From: Sternotherus odoratus
Lineage: Eukaryota; Chordata; Testudines; Kinosternidae
Length of the DNA stretch: 64,000 bases
Assembly (NCBI GenBank): GCA_032164245.1
Contig: JAVMKO010000162.1
Span: forward strand, 62,001-126,000
Direction of reading: 5' to 3'
Shown here: piece by piece, positions 1 through 10,345 of the stretch
How positions within the stretch are numbered: the first letter of the stretch is position 1
How the letters are laid out: each line of letters begins with the position of its first letter
The notes under the pieces: generated by a model
What the model was told of the DNA's origin: nothing
Database searches by the model: none
What the model saw: only the letters and a program-made list of their open reading frames with translations
Made by a program: the position numbers and the translations under genes

Positions 1-1110
1 GGTGTGGCTTGAAATTTGTCTCTCTCCTCAACTGAGATTTGGCCTGAGGGAGGGAGACTTAAAACTCCTCCTATTAGTCAGGTTGAAGAGGAGGCTGTAA
101 GAGGGGCCAGGTTGATGAGCTGGGTCTTGTGGAGTTTGGGGAGGTGCAGTTGTCTGGGGCATGATGCTGACAAAATGCCTGAGGGCAGTGCTGTCCCTAG
201 CCATCTGGGTGCCCTATGCAGCCCCACCATGGGGGAGGGCTTTGTGGGGGCCCAGGCCTCCTTCCCAGGGTCTGTCAGGAGGAGCTGTTGGGGCCCCTTT
301 TGGGGTCCCCACAGGCCCAGGGTAGCCAGGGGATAAGCAGGAGGCCAAGAGGAGCCCGCTCCACTTCCCTTGCCCTGACCCCATCCATGTTGCTTGGGGA
401 AGGGGACTTGGGGGAAGGGATCCCTCCCCACTCATTGTCAGTGGTGGGAAGTGAAGCAACCTGGCCCCAGACAGCTCTACTCCACCAGCTTCCAGCCATG
501 GTGCTCTGCTTCCTGCTGCCACTGAGAGCCAGGGCCGGTCCTTTCTCCCACCCGAGTGACATGACTGCAGCCAGGAAAGGGGAAGCGGAGTCGGCTGGGA
601 GCTGGTGGAGTAGAGTGGGCAGGGGCTGGGTTGCTCCACTTCCCACCACAGCCAGTGAGTGCAGGGTTGCTGGGGGAAGAGGTGGAATGGGGGGGTGCAG
701 GGGCAGGGCAGAGGGAGTTGACTGGTGTGAAGGGCTTCAGAGGGTGCTTGTTGGAAACTAACCCCAATAAACATCCCATTGTCTGCGCTTCAGACCTCTG
801 ATCCTTTGCAGCTTGTTCTCTGTGCGACCAGGCCCAGGGAAGTGGGTGGGGGAAGGGAAAGCCTTGACCAATGGCTACCTTGCTCCTCTCCCTCCCCAGA
901 CTCTGAGTCAAGGGTCAAAGGCTGGGCAGGACACTGGGTTCTGCATAAGGGATGCTGGCACAGGTGGGGGGAAGGGTCATGGATCCTGACCTGTACTCCT
1001 AAGAGGAGGTAATAATTGAAGGGGGCATTTTGACTCCTCCCCTCCCCAGTGTCCCTGGGCTGGAATTCTCCATTCCAAGGGGCCAAATGAGGGGTAAAGC
1101 CATTTAGTTC
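1..1110. other. No gene recognised; possible 3' end with polyA signal
   Basis: GC-rich non-repetitive DNA. An AATAAA hexamer lies at 766-771 on the plus strand, so a transcript entering from the left could end here. The overlapping open frames on both strands show no domain or family resemblance. I see nothing else in it. Confidence 0.3.
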
Positions 1111-1120
1111 ATAAAACCAG

Positions 1121-1214
1121 TGCTCCAGGTGAGGCTTGAACTCACAACCTCAGCATATCCTCCCTCAGCACTGCTCTATAAGTACTGTGCGCTAACCCTT
1201 TGTGCCACTGGAGC
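1121..1214 (-). tRNA. tRNA-Ile(UAU) with intron
   Basis: On the minus strand the 94-nt sequence begins GCTCCAGTGGC and ends CACCTGGAGC plus discriminator A, so the acceptor arm pairs fully. The anticodon UAU is at 1178-1180, and about 20 nt of extra sequence follow it, the expected place for the intron that vertebrate tRNA-Ile(UAU) genes carry. The T arm has the usual GGTTGTGAGTTCAA B-box form. It looks functional and would need splicing by the tRNA endonuclease. Confidence 0.9.
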
Positions 1215-2112
1215 ACCTGCTAATTATGCTTCTTCCAGCCCCCTAAAAGCAAGGAGTGACCCCAAAGACTTCTCAGTGGGGTGGAGAGCGGGTAGAGACA
1301 AGTGTTTGTACTTGTGGGATGGGGAACGAGACAAACTTTCAAGCCACACAGAGACATGCAGGTGATTCAGTTCTGTGGGCCTCAAAAGCTTCTCTCCCTC
1401 ACCAACCAAACATGGCCAAGAAAAGATCTTACCTCCCCTACCTTGTTTCTCTCATTTCTTGGGATGGACATGCCTACAACTACCCTGGGATTCCTTCCCA
1501 GGGAGTCAGACACCCAGAGTGGAGACACCCCAGCCCCTGTTCTAAGTGACCATGACAAGGTTGGGGGTTGAGCCCCCTGGAATCCTGGGACCAGCCTCGT
1601 CGGGGTTCTGAGGACTCTGCCACACACGAGTAGAAAGAGAGTCCTTGGGGTCAGGCAGGAATCTGGGTCAGGGACTCAGATCCTTTCACTAGTCACTTCC
1701 ACCAGGGTTGTCTATTAGCCAGGGAATTTTGCCACAATAGTGGCACCACACCCTCCTTTACACCTGCACTCTGGACTCATTGCTTCTCTCTCCCCACCCT
1801 TATCTGCTGCTCTCCCTCTGGGCTTTCTCAGCACTGGGCCCACAGCGCTTCCTTCCGGCCTGAGACTGCACTTTCTAGGCCAGCTCCTGTGCCTGTGGGT
1901 CTGTCTCTTACTTCCTAAGCACGTGCCTAGCAGAGAATGGATTCAAGCAACGGACTTCCAGTTACAGACCAGGAGACTTCCACTGCATGACTCTGCTGAG
2001 CAAACTCTTTGGATCTCAGCTGAACCTACTGAAGCCAAGTGAGAGGGTTTAGAGGCAGGAAAATGGAACCTTTGAGTCTCTCAGCAAGTCTTGAGAAGGA
2101 AAGGATCACACC

Positions 2113-2186
2113 CGTCCCTGGGTGGGCTCGAACCACCATCCTTTCGGTTAACAGCAAAACACGCTGACCCATTGCACCACAGAGAC
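2113..2186 (-). tRNA. tRNA-Asn(GUU)
   Basis: A 74-nt minus-strand sequence starting GTCTCTGTGG and ending CCCAGGGACG. The anticodon loop reads CTGTTAA (GUU) and the T arm is canonical. The D arm and anticodon stem differ slightly from the usual vertebrate gene (GTTTTG in place of GTTCGG), so one anticodon-stem pair may be weak. Probably functional. Confidence 0.85.
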
Positions 2187-2308
2187 ACCTGTCTGGTATT
2201 GGTAGGGTTGTTGTCTTGCAGCCTGCACAGCTGTCTGCCTGTGCTAAAGCTCACAGGGTGATAGTGCGGGTGCTGGAGGCTGGGTGCTGGAGACTGTCAC
2301 TCAAAAGG

Positions 2309-2382
2309 TGACAGAGTGGCCCAGTGGAAGTGTGCTGGGCCCCTAATCCAGAGGTTGATACATTGAACCTACCCTCCCTTGA
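2309..2382 (+). pseudogene. tRNA-iMet pseudogene
   Basis: This resembles initiator tRNA-Met over its 5' half (CAGAGTGGCCCAGTGGAAG and the TGCTGGGCCC stem). The CAT anticodon is mutated to CTAAT-like sequence, and the T arm and 3' acceptor have decayed. The intact relative is at 26497-26568. Confidence 0.7.
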
Positions 2383-2934
2383 GCATATACTTGCTTCTTT
2401 TTGTTCTGGGACAGTGAGCAGCAGAGCAACAAGAGCCTAGGCCATGAGATGAGAGGTGGCTCTAGCAGCAGCCTGCCAGGGAGCTCCCCAGCACCTCTAG
2501 CTGCCTGGGCTGAAGACAAGAGCCAGGCCTGCATGTGGTGTCCCAGCCTTAGGCAGAATTGCTTCCCTTTCCCTCACCACACCAGCAGGCAGCTGCTGTG
2601 GGAGAACACGAGGGAGGCTTTTGGGACACTTGGCAGCTCTGTGTGGCTCTCAGGGAAAAGAGCCGAGGCTCCCGACTCGACCTGTCACTGACTCGTGTGG
2701 CTCTGCCTCCATCAGCCCGGGTAGGCCAGGCTGTGGATGTGACTCAGGCTCGGGCAGCATGGCCGCACTTCCCTGACGAGCCATGAGACAGGCCAAGAGC
2801 TTTGTGCAGCTGTAACGATGCTGCCTTTGTTGGACACTTCTGAGAGGATCAGTTCAGGACACATTGCGTAGAGCAGGGCAGTTATAACCCAAGCCTGGGT
2901 TTCCTTTACTCTAAAGGCACCGAACCAGCCAAAG

Positions 2935-3370
2935 AGAGAGGACTTTGGGTTTACCCCACTGACTAACCACAAGTCACACAAGCTAGTTCTTAGAGCAGGC
3001 CTGGGGGCCACATGCAGCCTGCACGGGCTCACTGTGTGGCCCATGGGGGGTAAATGGGGGTGGGGCAAACCAAGCAGGGGGTGGGAGGGGAAGCGGATGG
3101 GTGCTTGGCGAGGGCTTTTTGGCCCACAGCTGGGTTTTTTGCAGTAATATGGCCCCTGCTGCTTTCCAAGTTGTGCAGGCCTGACATAGACACTCCAGTT
3201 TCCCAGTATCCCCACCAGTAACACTTGTTATGGGGATGACTGGGGATGAAAACCAATACCCCAGTAAAAGCAGAAAGATTCTCCTGATCCCAAAGAAGCA
3301 AGGTCCAGACCCAGGTCAATATACAAGACAGATCTTACCCACAAATCACACTGAGGAATCTTAGAATCTA
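2935..3370 (-). mobile_element. ERV-type LTR fragment, interrupted
   Basis: The reverse complement matches the right half of the LTR-like element at 24.4-25.4 kb, including the AATAAA-bearing start, the 'tgatttgtgggtaagatc' stretch, 'tatattgacctgggtctgg' and the 'tgtgacttgtggttag' end. About 190 bp at roughly 2991-3183 have no counterpart and look like a later insertion of another repeat. No coding sequence is attached, so it is a solo or broken LTR. Confidence 0.55.
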
Positions 3371-3688
3371 AAAACTAAATGTTTATTCATGAAATAAAAA
3401 CATAGAGCGGAGAGCTAAAAATAGTTAAATGGAATCGATTACATACAGTGACGGCAATATTCTTGGTTCAGATCTGTTGCAGTGATGGAATAAACTGCAG
3501 GTTCAAATCATTTCTCTGCAGCACATTCACAGCCGGTACGGGTCATTCATTCTTCCAGCCTGTGAGGACAGAGGGGACGTCAGGAAGTTGCCCCTTCAAT
3601 CCCCCCATAAAAGGTTCTTCTTTTAAAAAGTAAAATATTGAAGAGGGAAAGGAGACATCATAAAGGACTCTAAAGGCATGGAATGTAA

Positions 3689-3761
3689 CACCTGACCAGG
3701 GATTTGAACCCTGCACCCTCAAATTAAAAGTCTGATGCGCTACCTACTAAGCTAGTCAGCC
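3689..3761 (-). tRNA. tRNA-Lys(UUU), slightly degenerate
   Basis: A 73-nt minus-strand gene with anticodon loop CTTTTAA in a clean CAGAC/TTTGA-type stem, D arm TAGCTTAGTAGGTAGCGC and T arm CAGGGTTCAAATCCCTG. Acceptor pair 2-71 is G-G and the discriminator is G, so activity is uncertain. Confidence 0.65.
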
Positions 3762-3996
3762 TCTTAAATGAAAAAGGAAGTTCATGCAAAGAAGAAACTA
3801 GTCAAGAAAAAGAGAGCAGAAAATAGAGGAAACCTGCTGCTCTCTCCTATCCACCCTGGAGTCCTAGGGTGTCCACCAAAAATGGTGGCTTAGACTCTTG
3901 GTGGCTCCATTGACTTTGACAGTTGGTTTTGGATGGTCTATCTACCTGCAAGCATTCCTGTGTATCTCATGGGTAATGAAGAATGAGGTCTTACAG

Positions 3997-4390
3997 CAGG
4001 GGTGGGCAAACTTTTTGGTCTGAGGGCCACATCAGGATCCTAAAATTTTACAGAGGGCCAGGTTGTGCCTCCCCCAAAAGACTGACCCTGCCCCCTATGC
4101 AGCACTCTCCCACTTCAAGGCCCTGAATGCCCCCTCAGAGCCCCCAACCCATCTAACTCCCCTTCTCTGTGTCCCCTGATTGCCCCCTCCAGAGACTCCC
4201 CCACTCAACCCCCTTTCTCCCTGTCCCCTCTGACAACCCCTGTCCCTTATCCAACCCCCGGCCCAGCCCTCTTACGATGAGGCTCCTAGCAGTGTGCTTG
4301 GCTTCATTCGGAGCCAAATTTCCTGCCCTGTGGGAGCTCGTGGCATCAGTGTGCTCCGGGGGAGGGAGCAGCACGTCTGGCTCCAAGTGT
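3997..4390 (+). mobile_element. hAT-like nonautonomous element, 3' truncated
   Basis: It starts with a terminal motif CAGGGGTGGGCAAACTTTTTGG followed by a 'gagggccac' block, the same arrangement as at 23895 and close to the ends of the two complete hAT elements in this window. A C-rich interior follows (repeated 'ccctgccccc', 'ccctccagagac'). I cannot find the matching right terminus, so it is truncated. Confidence 0.55.
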
Positions 4391-4495
4391 TAGTAGGGTT
4401 CTGGAGTTCCAAGTTTGCTGGGAAAAGGGCTCAGAGGTCATTGCAAGATGCCAGGTGACAGCACCAAGGGGGATATCTAAAGTGCCATCAGGTAC

Positions 4496-4568
4496 AACCG
4501 TGTGGCCTAACGAATAGGGCATCTGACTTCTAATCAGGAGACTGAGGGTTCAAGTCCCTTCACGGTTG
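4496..4568 (+). tRNA. tRNA-Arg(UCU) on an Arg(NCG)-type body
   Basis: Acceptor AACCGTG pairs perfectly with CACGGTT; discriminator G. The D arm TGGCCTAACGAATAGGGC and T arm GAGGGTTCAAGTCCCTT are those of vertebrate tRNA-Arg(UCG/ACG). The anticodon loop, however, reads CTTCTAA, giving UCU. There is no intron, unlike typical vertebrate tRNA-Arg(UCU). The anticodon stem TCTGA/TCAGG keeps one G-U pair. It looks functional by pairing. Confidence 0.8.
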
Positions 4569-5179
4569 GCAAACTCTTGGAACAAGACAAGAATGAGGGG
4601 AGACCAAAATTCAGGCAGGTGTTTATGCTCCAGGTTTTGTGGCAGTGGCCTTACTGCACCCTAAATGCTCAGGAACAAAGAGACAAGTGATAAAAAATAT
4701 CACATCTTTATTAACATTTCTTGCCCTCAGGGTGTACAACTCCTGTCTCAGGATTCTGGTGGTTGTCAAGCCCTCTTGGGGTTGTCGATGTGTGTTCATG
4801 ATGTTTTCAGGCCAAAACTATAAATGGGTTCAAAAAACAATTTGATCAATTCCTCAGGATATGTGCTTCAGGTATTAGCCGAGATAATCAGGGATGCATC
4901 CCCATGGGCCGGGTGTCACTAAACCTCTGTCTGCCAGATGCTGGGTGTGGACGATGGGATGGTTCACTCAGGGGTTGCCTGTTCTGCTCATTCCCCCAGA
5001 GGCACCTGGCACTGTCGACTGTCAGAAGACAGGACACTGGACTAGACAGACTATGCTCTGATCCACTTGGCTCCACAAAAGTCCATTTCTGAGCAGCCAT
5101 GCTGTGGACTTTGGCTCAGAGGTAATCGCAGGATGTCAGGTGACAGTCCCAAGGGGATATCTGTGAAGCAGCTTTGCAC

Positions 5180-5252
5180 AGCCATGTGGCCTAATGGCTA
5201 AGTCATCTGACTTCTAATCAGACATCTGATGGGTTGTGTCCCTTAATGGGCG
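5180..5252 (+). pseudogene. tRNA-Arg pseudogene
   Basis: This is the duplicated partner of the tRNA at 4496. The D arm and the anticodon loop CTTCTAA remain, but the acceptor (AGCCATG against AATGGGC) and T loop (TTGTGTC) are mutated. Confidence 0.7.
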
Positions 5253-5545
5253 TCAAATGTTTGTAAAAAGAAAAACATGAGGAGAAGCCAAAATTATTTG
5301 AGGTGTTTATGCTCCAGTTTTTTGGGATGTGCCTTACTGCACCCTAAAGGCTCAGGAACAAAGTCACACATGAGAACAGAGTATCACGTCTTTATTAACA
5401 TTTCGTGCCCTCGGGGTGTTCCTAAACCTGTGACTGCCAGATGCCGGGCAGGCCCAAACACTCAGGGATTGCCTGGTCTGTTCATTCCCTCAGAAGCACC
5501 CGGCACTGGGCGCTGTCAGAAGACAGGACACTGGACTAGACAGAC

Positions 5546-5665
5546 TATTGGTCTGATCCACTAGGGCAGCTCTAAAGTTCAGCCAGAATTACAATAGATT
5601 TCTCCCTTTGAGAAGGATGTTACATGAGATTGTGTAACCCCCACACCTCCTGGGTGTGGTGTGCC
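5546..5665 (-). repeat. Interspersed retroelement tail
   Basis: The reverse complement matches 16537-16655 nearly base for base (the 'acacccaggaggtgtggg' start, 'cacaatctcatgtaacatcc', 'gatcagaccaatagtctgtc'). This is a dispersed repeat present here in both orientations. The class is not certain; a SINE or LINE tail is likely. Confidence 0.65.
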
Positions 5666-5709
5666 TGATCCAGGGCCGGCAACAGGAATTTTGGGGCCCC
5701 ATACGGCAG

Positions 5710-6300
5710 ACCGGTGGGGGGGGGCCCACGGGCTCCCCCCGGTCTCCCACCGCCCGTGGGCCCCCCCCGGTCTCCCACCGCCCGTGGGCCCCCCCGCCAG
5801 TCTCCCGCCGCCCGTGGGGCCCCCCGGTGTCCCACCGCCCGTGGGCCCCCCCCGCCAGTCTCCCGCCACCCATGGGGCCCCCCCCCGCCAGTCTCCCGCC
5901 ACCCGTGGGCCCCCCCGCCAGTCTCCCGCCACCCTCGGGGCCCCCCCTGCCAGTCTCCCACCGCCCACGGGGCCCCCCCTGCCCCAGCCAGTCTCCCGCC
6001 GCCTGCGCTCCCCCCCCTCCTGCCTCCCGCGCCCCCCCCGCCAATCTCCCACCGCCCGAGGGCCCCCCCTCCGCCGGTCTCCTACCTCCCGCGCCCCCCC
6101 GCCAATCTCCCGCGGCCCCCCCCACCGGTCCCCTGCCTCCCGCGGCCCCCCCGCCAATCGAGGGCCCCCCCCGCCGGTCTCCTACTTCCCGTGCCCCCCC
6201 CGGCCGGTCTCCTGTCTCCCCCCCCAGCCGGTCTCCTGCCTCCCGCGGGCCCCCCCCGGCCGATCTCCAGCGCCCGCCCCCCCCCCCCCGCCGGTCTCCT
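5710..6300. repeat. C-rich minisatellite, ~30-33 bp unit
   Basis: About 16-18 variable copies of a unit like 'gccagtctcccgccacccgt' plus a C run. Long open frames occur on both strands only because the unit is a multiple of three in places. They encode Pro/Gly/Arg low complexity and are not genes. Confidence 0.9.
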
Positions 6301-6705
6301 ACATATACTTGGTCCTGCCTCAGCAGAGAGATCTGGATTTGATGATGTCTTGAGGTCCTGTCCAGCCCTACATTTCTATGATGCTTTGCAATATATACGT
6401 ATAAAAACAAACACTACATAACGTCAGGCAAATCGGGAAAATAACAAAAACAACAACATCCCATAGCATAAAATGACAATACAAAGGAAAAGAAAGCAAC
6501 ACAATGCAAACTAACACACCCTACAGTACACAATGGAAAAGAGCTCAACTCAAACCAACACAACACAGGCACCAAACACGCTGAGGCAAAACAATGCACC
6601 ATAAAACTATGCAACACAACATGATGCATCACAGTTCCAAATGGTGACATGCCAAACAGTGCAGCATAGAACAGGACACAGCACAAGAGAATTATTTCAA
6701 TGAAC

Positions 6706-6860
6706 ACATGTGGAAGGGATCTTGACAGGTCATCTACTCAAGCCTCCTGTGCTGAGGCAGGACCAAGTATCCCTAGATATTCCCAGACTGGTGCACCTCT
6801 AACCCGGTCTTAAAAACCTCCAATGAAGGAAATTCCACAACCTCCCTTGGAAGCCAATGC
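6706..6860 (-). mobile_element. CR1 LINE 3' fragment
   Basis: It shows the conserved CR1 3'-UTR word order read on the minus strand: 'tggaagggatcttgacagg', 'ggcaggaccaagta', 'cttaaaaacctccaatga', 'attccacaacctccctt'. It is truncated with no ORF. Confidence 0.7.
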
Positions 6861-6895
6861 AACACAAACACAGATCAAAACAACACTGTACACAC

Positions 6896-7060
6896 ACAAA
6901 CTGGGCTTGGGGTTAAGGGGAGAGGCAAGAACTCGAACAATCTGGGTTCAGTTCCCACTTTTAACCAAATTCTCGATGCAAACTGGAGCAAATTACTTCA
7001 GCTCTCTGAGCCTCAGTTTCCCCATCTGTAAAATGGAGAGCAGCCTCCCAACATTTGCCT
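6896..7060 (+). mobile_element. MIR-type SINE
   Basis: A tRNA-like head ('gggttaaggggagaggc', 'ctgggttcagttccca') is followed by the CORE-SINE tail 'gagcctcagtttccccatc' and 'tgtaaaatggaga'. This is the standard MIR layout, diverged but nearly full length. Confidence 0.75.
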
Positions 7061-7104
7061 ATTTAGCCTTTGCGCTGTTTGTGGTAAGGACTCTCTGTCA
7101 CCAT

Positions 7105-7370
7105 GGGCATGTCTACACTGTGGTTAGACACCAGCGGCTGGCCCGGGCCTGCTGACTTGGGCTCACATGGCTCAGGCTGCAGGACTGTTCATTGTGGTGT
7201 AGATGCTCCAGCCCAAGCTCTGTCACCCTCCCACCTCACAGGGTCCTACAGCCTGGGTCCAGCCCGAGCCCGGACATAGTGCAATTAAACAACCCCTTCA
7301 CCTGGGCCGTGAGCCTGAGTCAGCTGCCATGGGCCAGCTGTGGGGTTTTAATGGCAGTGTTGACATTCCC
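7105..7370. repeat. Long palindromic MITE-like repeat
   Basis: The two ~130-bp halves are diverged inverted copies. GGGCATGTCTACACTG at the left is matched by the reverse complement of the right end, GGGAATGTCAACACTG, and 'ctggcccgggcctgctgac', 'gggctcacatggctcaggct' and 'cccacctcacagggtcc' have mirrored partners. The centre is near 7238. The arrangement fits a folded nonautonomous DNA transposon. Confidence 0.65.
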
Positions 7371-7394
7371 TTGGTGTCTGTTCAGCACCAATCA

Positions 7395-8035
7395 CAATGG
7401 GGACCCTGATCTTGGTCAGTGTCTGTGCAGAGCCCTGCACAACAAGGGGCCTATCAGGGAATTACAGGACCCCTGATTCTGTTTAGGGTCCCTGCAGGAG
7501 CTGGAAAAATGTGGGGCCAGGATCTTTGTCAGGGTCAGTGCCGTGCCCAGTACAGTGGTGGGGTGTGATCTTTGTCGGGGTCAGTACCGTGCCCAGTACA
7601 GTGGTGGGGTGTGATCTTTGTCAGGGTCAGTGCCGTGCCCAGTACAGTGGTGGGGTGTGATCTTTGTCAGGGTCAGTGCAGTGCCCAGTACAGTGGTGGG
7701 GTGTGATCTTTGTCAGGGTCAGTGCCGTGCCCAGTACAGTGGTGGGGTGGGATCTTTGTCAGGGTCAGTGCAGTGCCCAGTACAGTGGTGGGGTGTGATC
7801 TTTGTCAGGGTCAGTGCCGTGCCAGGCCCAACAGGGACACAGATCTCAGTCCTGGTCTCTGAAGTGCCCAGCACAATGGAGGTAGCAATGTGGGCAGCAG
7901 TCGTGCGCTGCCTGGCACAAGGGGGTCCATGATCACAGTCTGGATCTCAATATTACCTGGCACAACAGAGGGGTCTGAGCTCACTTGGGGTCTCTGCAGC
8001 ACTTGGCAGAAAGGAGCCCGGATCTCAGTCAGACA
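7395..8035. repeat. Minisatellite, 46-bp unit
   Basis: At about 7520-7830 six near-identical copies of a 46-bp unit ('gtgccgtgcccagtacagtg', 'tgatctttgtcagggtca') follow one another. On both sides the same motif continues in diverged form (gatct-cagt-tctctg-agcac-tggcacaa). No gene. Confidence 0.85.
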
Positions 8036-8060
8036 CCTGGAGAGAAAAACAGGAAGATTT

Positions 8061-9480
8061 TCAATAATTTGATATTAATCTATCGAATGGCCGTGGGGTC
8101 TGGGGACGTGACTCGCAGGCAGGGGTGGGGATGGGGGGGCTGCTGGGTTGGGCAGGGTGGGGGAAGCAGCTGGGACTGGGAAACCTGGGGCTGCGCTGTC
8201 TCCATGGGGGGCACATTCTGGACCTTCCCAGTCCCTGTTGCCAGCAGAGAACGTCCCCCCCAGCCCAGAGGTATCTGGGTCTCAGGCTCCCCCAGCCTCT
8301 GCCCATCGACCCTCTGCCCAGTTCAGAAATAACCCGAGGAAACGATTCCCACCTGAACAAGGACAAATCCCTGCAGGGAGCAATGGGGGCGGGGGGGACA
8401 CCAGACCTGAGATGTGAACTGGCCAGTGGCGGGCGAAGTGGGGGAGAAAATGGGGTCGGATGGGGGGAGGGGACCAGAGACCTTCTCAGGGAGGGGGAAG
8501 GGGGGGTCACCCTGGATGTGGCTCGTGGGTCTCTAGGGAGAAAGGGGGCAGGACGGGGGGGTCCCCAGCGTGGGGGGGTCAGCGGTAAATCCGAGGGGAT
8601 CTCAGCCCCCCCCTTCCCCCCCCTCGAGGGTCACCTGCTCTTCTCCCCCATGTCTGGGCTGATCAGACATTTTCCACCCGCCCCTTTCCCCGGATCCCCC
8701 CCCCTGCCCGGTCTCACTTCTCCCAGACCCCGACCTGTCCCCCTCCCCATGACCCCCACCCAGGTCCCTCCCCCTCCCTCCCCCTCAGGTCCATCTCCCC
8801 CCAGACCCCTCCCCCCCACCCCAGAGACATGCCCAAGGCACTGCTCAGACCCCCCCCCGCCCCCCACCTCCAACCCCTCCTCCCTCCGAGACACCCGCTG
8901 CTCGCCCCCCCCCTCCCAGCCACTCACCAAGGTCCGGGGCGGGGGCTCAGCCCGCCCCGCCCCGCCCCGCCCCGCGAGGACCCGCCCCCGCCTCAGCGCC
9001 GCTTCCGGGAGCCCGTCCCACAGCTGCCAATCACTGTGCTCGGTCCCGCCCCCATCCCGTGCCCTGGAGCAGTGGGCGGTGCCTGGTATGCTAATGAGGA
9101 CGAGGCTGAACTGCCCTGTGCAGTGAATCGCTCCGGGACTTGGGGGGTGGTGGTCGCTCTCTGCCCCCTTTGTCCCCCACGAACCCCACTCGCCCCCCTC
9201 CCCCGCACGACCTCTACCACTTCCCCAGCCACCCCAGGTTCCTGGCAGCCCCCATTGGGGGAGAAAGGAGGAGGGGGCAACAGTCACCCTGAGGTGAAGA
9301 GCTGGCGTCTCCCAGTGGGTGCTGCAAACCCAACAGTTTTGACTTTAGAAATAACTAAGTGCCCCCTTCTTAGCCTGTTAGGGGGGGGGTCTTTATATAC
9401 GGAAATAGAAGAACCCCCAACTGCCCTCTCTGGTCACGTGACGGAGCCGCTGGTGCGGACGCAGAAAAACAGGCTGTGCC
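8061..9480. promoter_or_regulatory. CpG-rich promoter-like module, copy A
   Basis: A GC-rich block whose segments recur elsewhere. 8230-8640 matches 56760-57250 inverted. The 8940-9130 core holds GC boxes, an inverted-CCAAT-like 'gccaatcac', 'agtgggcggtgcctgg' and the conserved 'tatgctaatgagg' at 9087-9099; it recurs at 12.4-12.6, 36.9-37.3 and 49.3-49.5 kb. Repeated preservation suggests promoter function; no exon is recognisable beside it. Confidence 0.45.
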
Positions 9481-9599
9481 AGGTGGGGGTTCTGCATGAG
9501 CAGCACTGCTACCCCCCCCCCCCATTTGGGTGTTGGTTATTTAAATAAAAAAGAGTTGGCTTTTGCAGCCCCCAGGGGGCACTGGGGCTGTAGGTGAGT

Positions 9600-9775
9600 G
9601 GGTTTGTTATTGTAGGGTCTCTGTGGGCACTGGGATGGTGTGCGGAGGTTTGTTATTGTAGGGTCTCTGTGGGCACTGGGATGGTGTGTGGAGGTTTGTT
9701 ATTGTAGGGTCTCTGTGGGCACTGGGATGGTGTGTGGAGGTTTGTTATTGTAGGGTCTCTGGGAGCGCTGGCGCT
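9600..9775. repeat. 46-bp minisatellite
   Basis: Four copies of a unit containing 'tttgttattgtagggtctct' and 'gggcactgggatggtgtg'. The same unit lies inverted at 11740-11990 and 48755-48860, marking the segmental module copies. Confidence 0.85.
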
Positions 9776-10189
9776 GTGTGTGTGTGTGGGATCCTGTTGG
9801 CTGGCCAGTCCTGGGGGGAAGGCAGCATGACCCCCAGTGCTCCCCACTTCCACTGGATGCAGCCCAGCTACATCTCTGTGCCCCCCTGCTCCCCAGAGGC
9901 AGTGTGGGGCTGTAAGTCAGGAGTGAGGGGCACTGGCCCAGGTGTGGCAGGGGCTGGGCAGGGGCTGCGGGTCGGGAGTGAGCTTGGTGGGAATCTCGCA
10001 CGTGCTCACACGCTGACGTGCGAGGGAGTCGCCCCATGCAAATTGCGATGGCTGGGGGCAGGGCTGGGTGAGGGAGGGGGAAGAGCCCCCCCCCGATATG
10101 GGGCACATGCCTGGGGCAGATACACTAACCCCCTCCCCGAGCTGGCTCCGATTCCCCTCTGATCTAACCCACCAGCCCCCACTCCTGTC

Positions 10190-10345
10190 CCAGAGTCAGG
10201 GAGAGAACCCAGGCGTCCTGGCTCCCAACCACCTCCTGCTCTAACCGCTAGGCCCCACTCCCCTTCCAGAGGTGGGGAGAGGACCCAGGAGTCCTGGCTC
10301 CCAGCCCCCCCTGCTCTGACCCACCAGCCCGCACTGCCCTCCCAG
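10190..10345 (-). repeat. Tandem MIR-head units
   Basis: Two to three ~74-bp units (reverse complement of 'gtggttagagcag', 'aggactcctgggttctctcc', 'ggctctgggaggggagt'). The unit resembles the tRNA-like head of MIR, with the B-box-like 'gggttctctcc'. Confidence 0.75.

Larger units (their letters stand above)
4430..5570. repeat. Tandem duplication of a tRNA-bearing segment
   Basis: Two diverged direct copies lie side by side, about 4430-5090 and 5108-5570. Both begin 'gctcagaggt(c/a)at', then carry the tRNA-Arg sequence, then 'atgctccagttttttgg', 'actgcaccctaaa', 'tttattaacattt', and end in the 'gacaggacactggactagacag' motif. The first copy keeps an intact tRNA; the second has decayed. The shared 3' part also occurs at 16.6 kb and is an interspersed repeat. 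Confidence 0.7.

Noticed and set aside
5589..6421. Overlapping 190-270 aa open frames on both strands
   Set aside because: They are produced by a C-rich minisatellite; all are Pro/Arg/Gly low complexity with no start context or homology.
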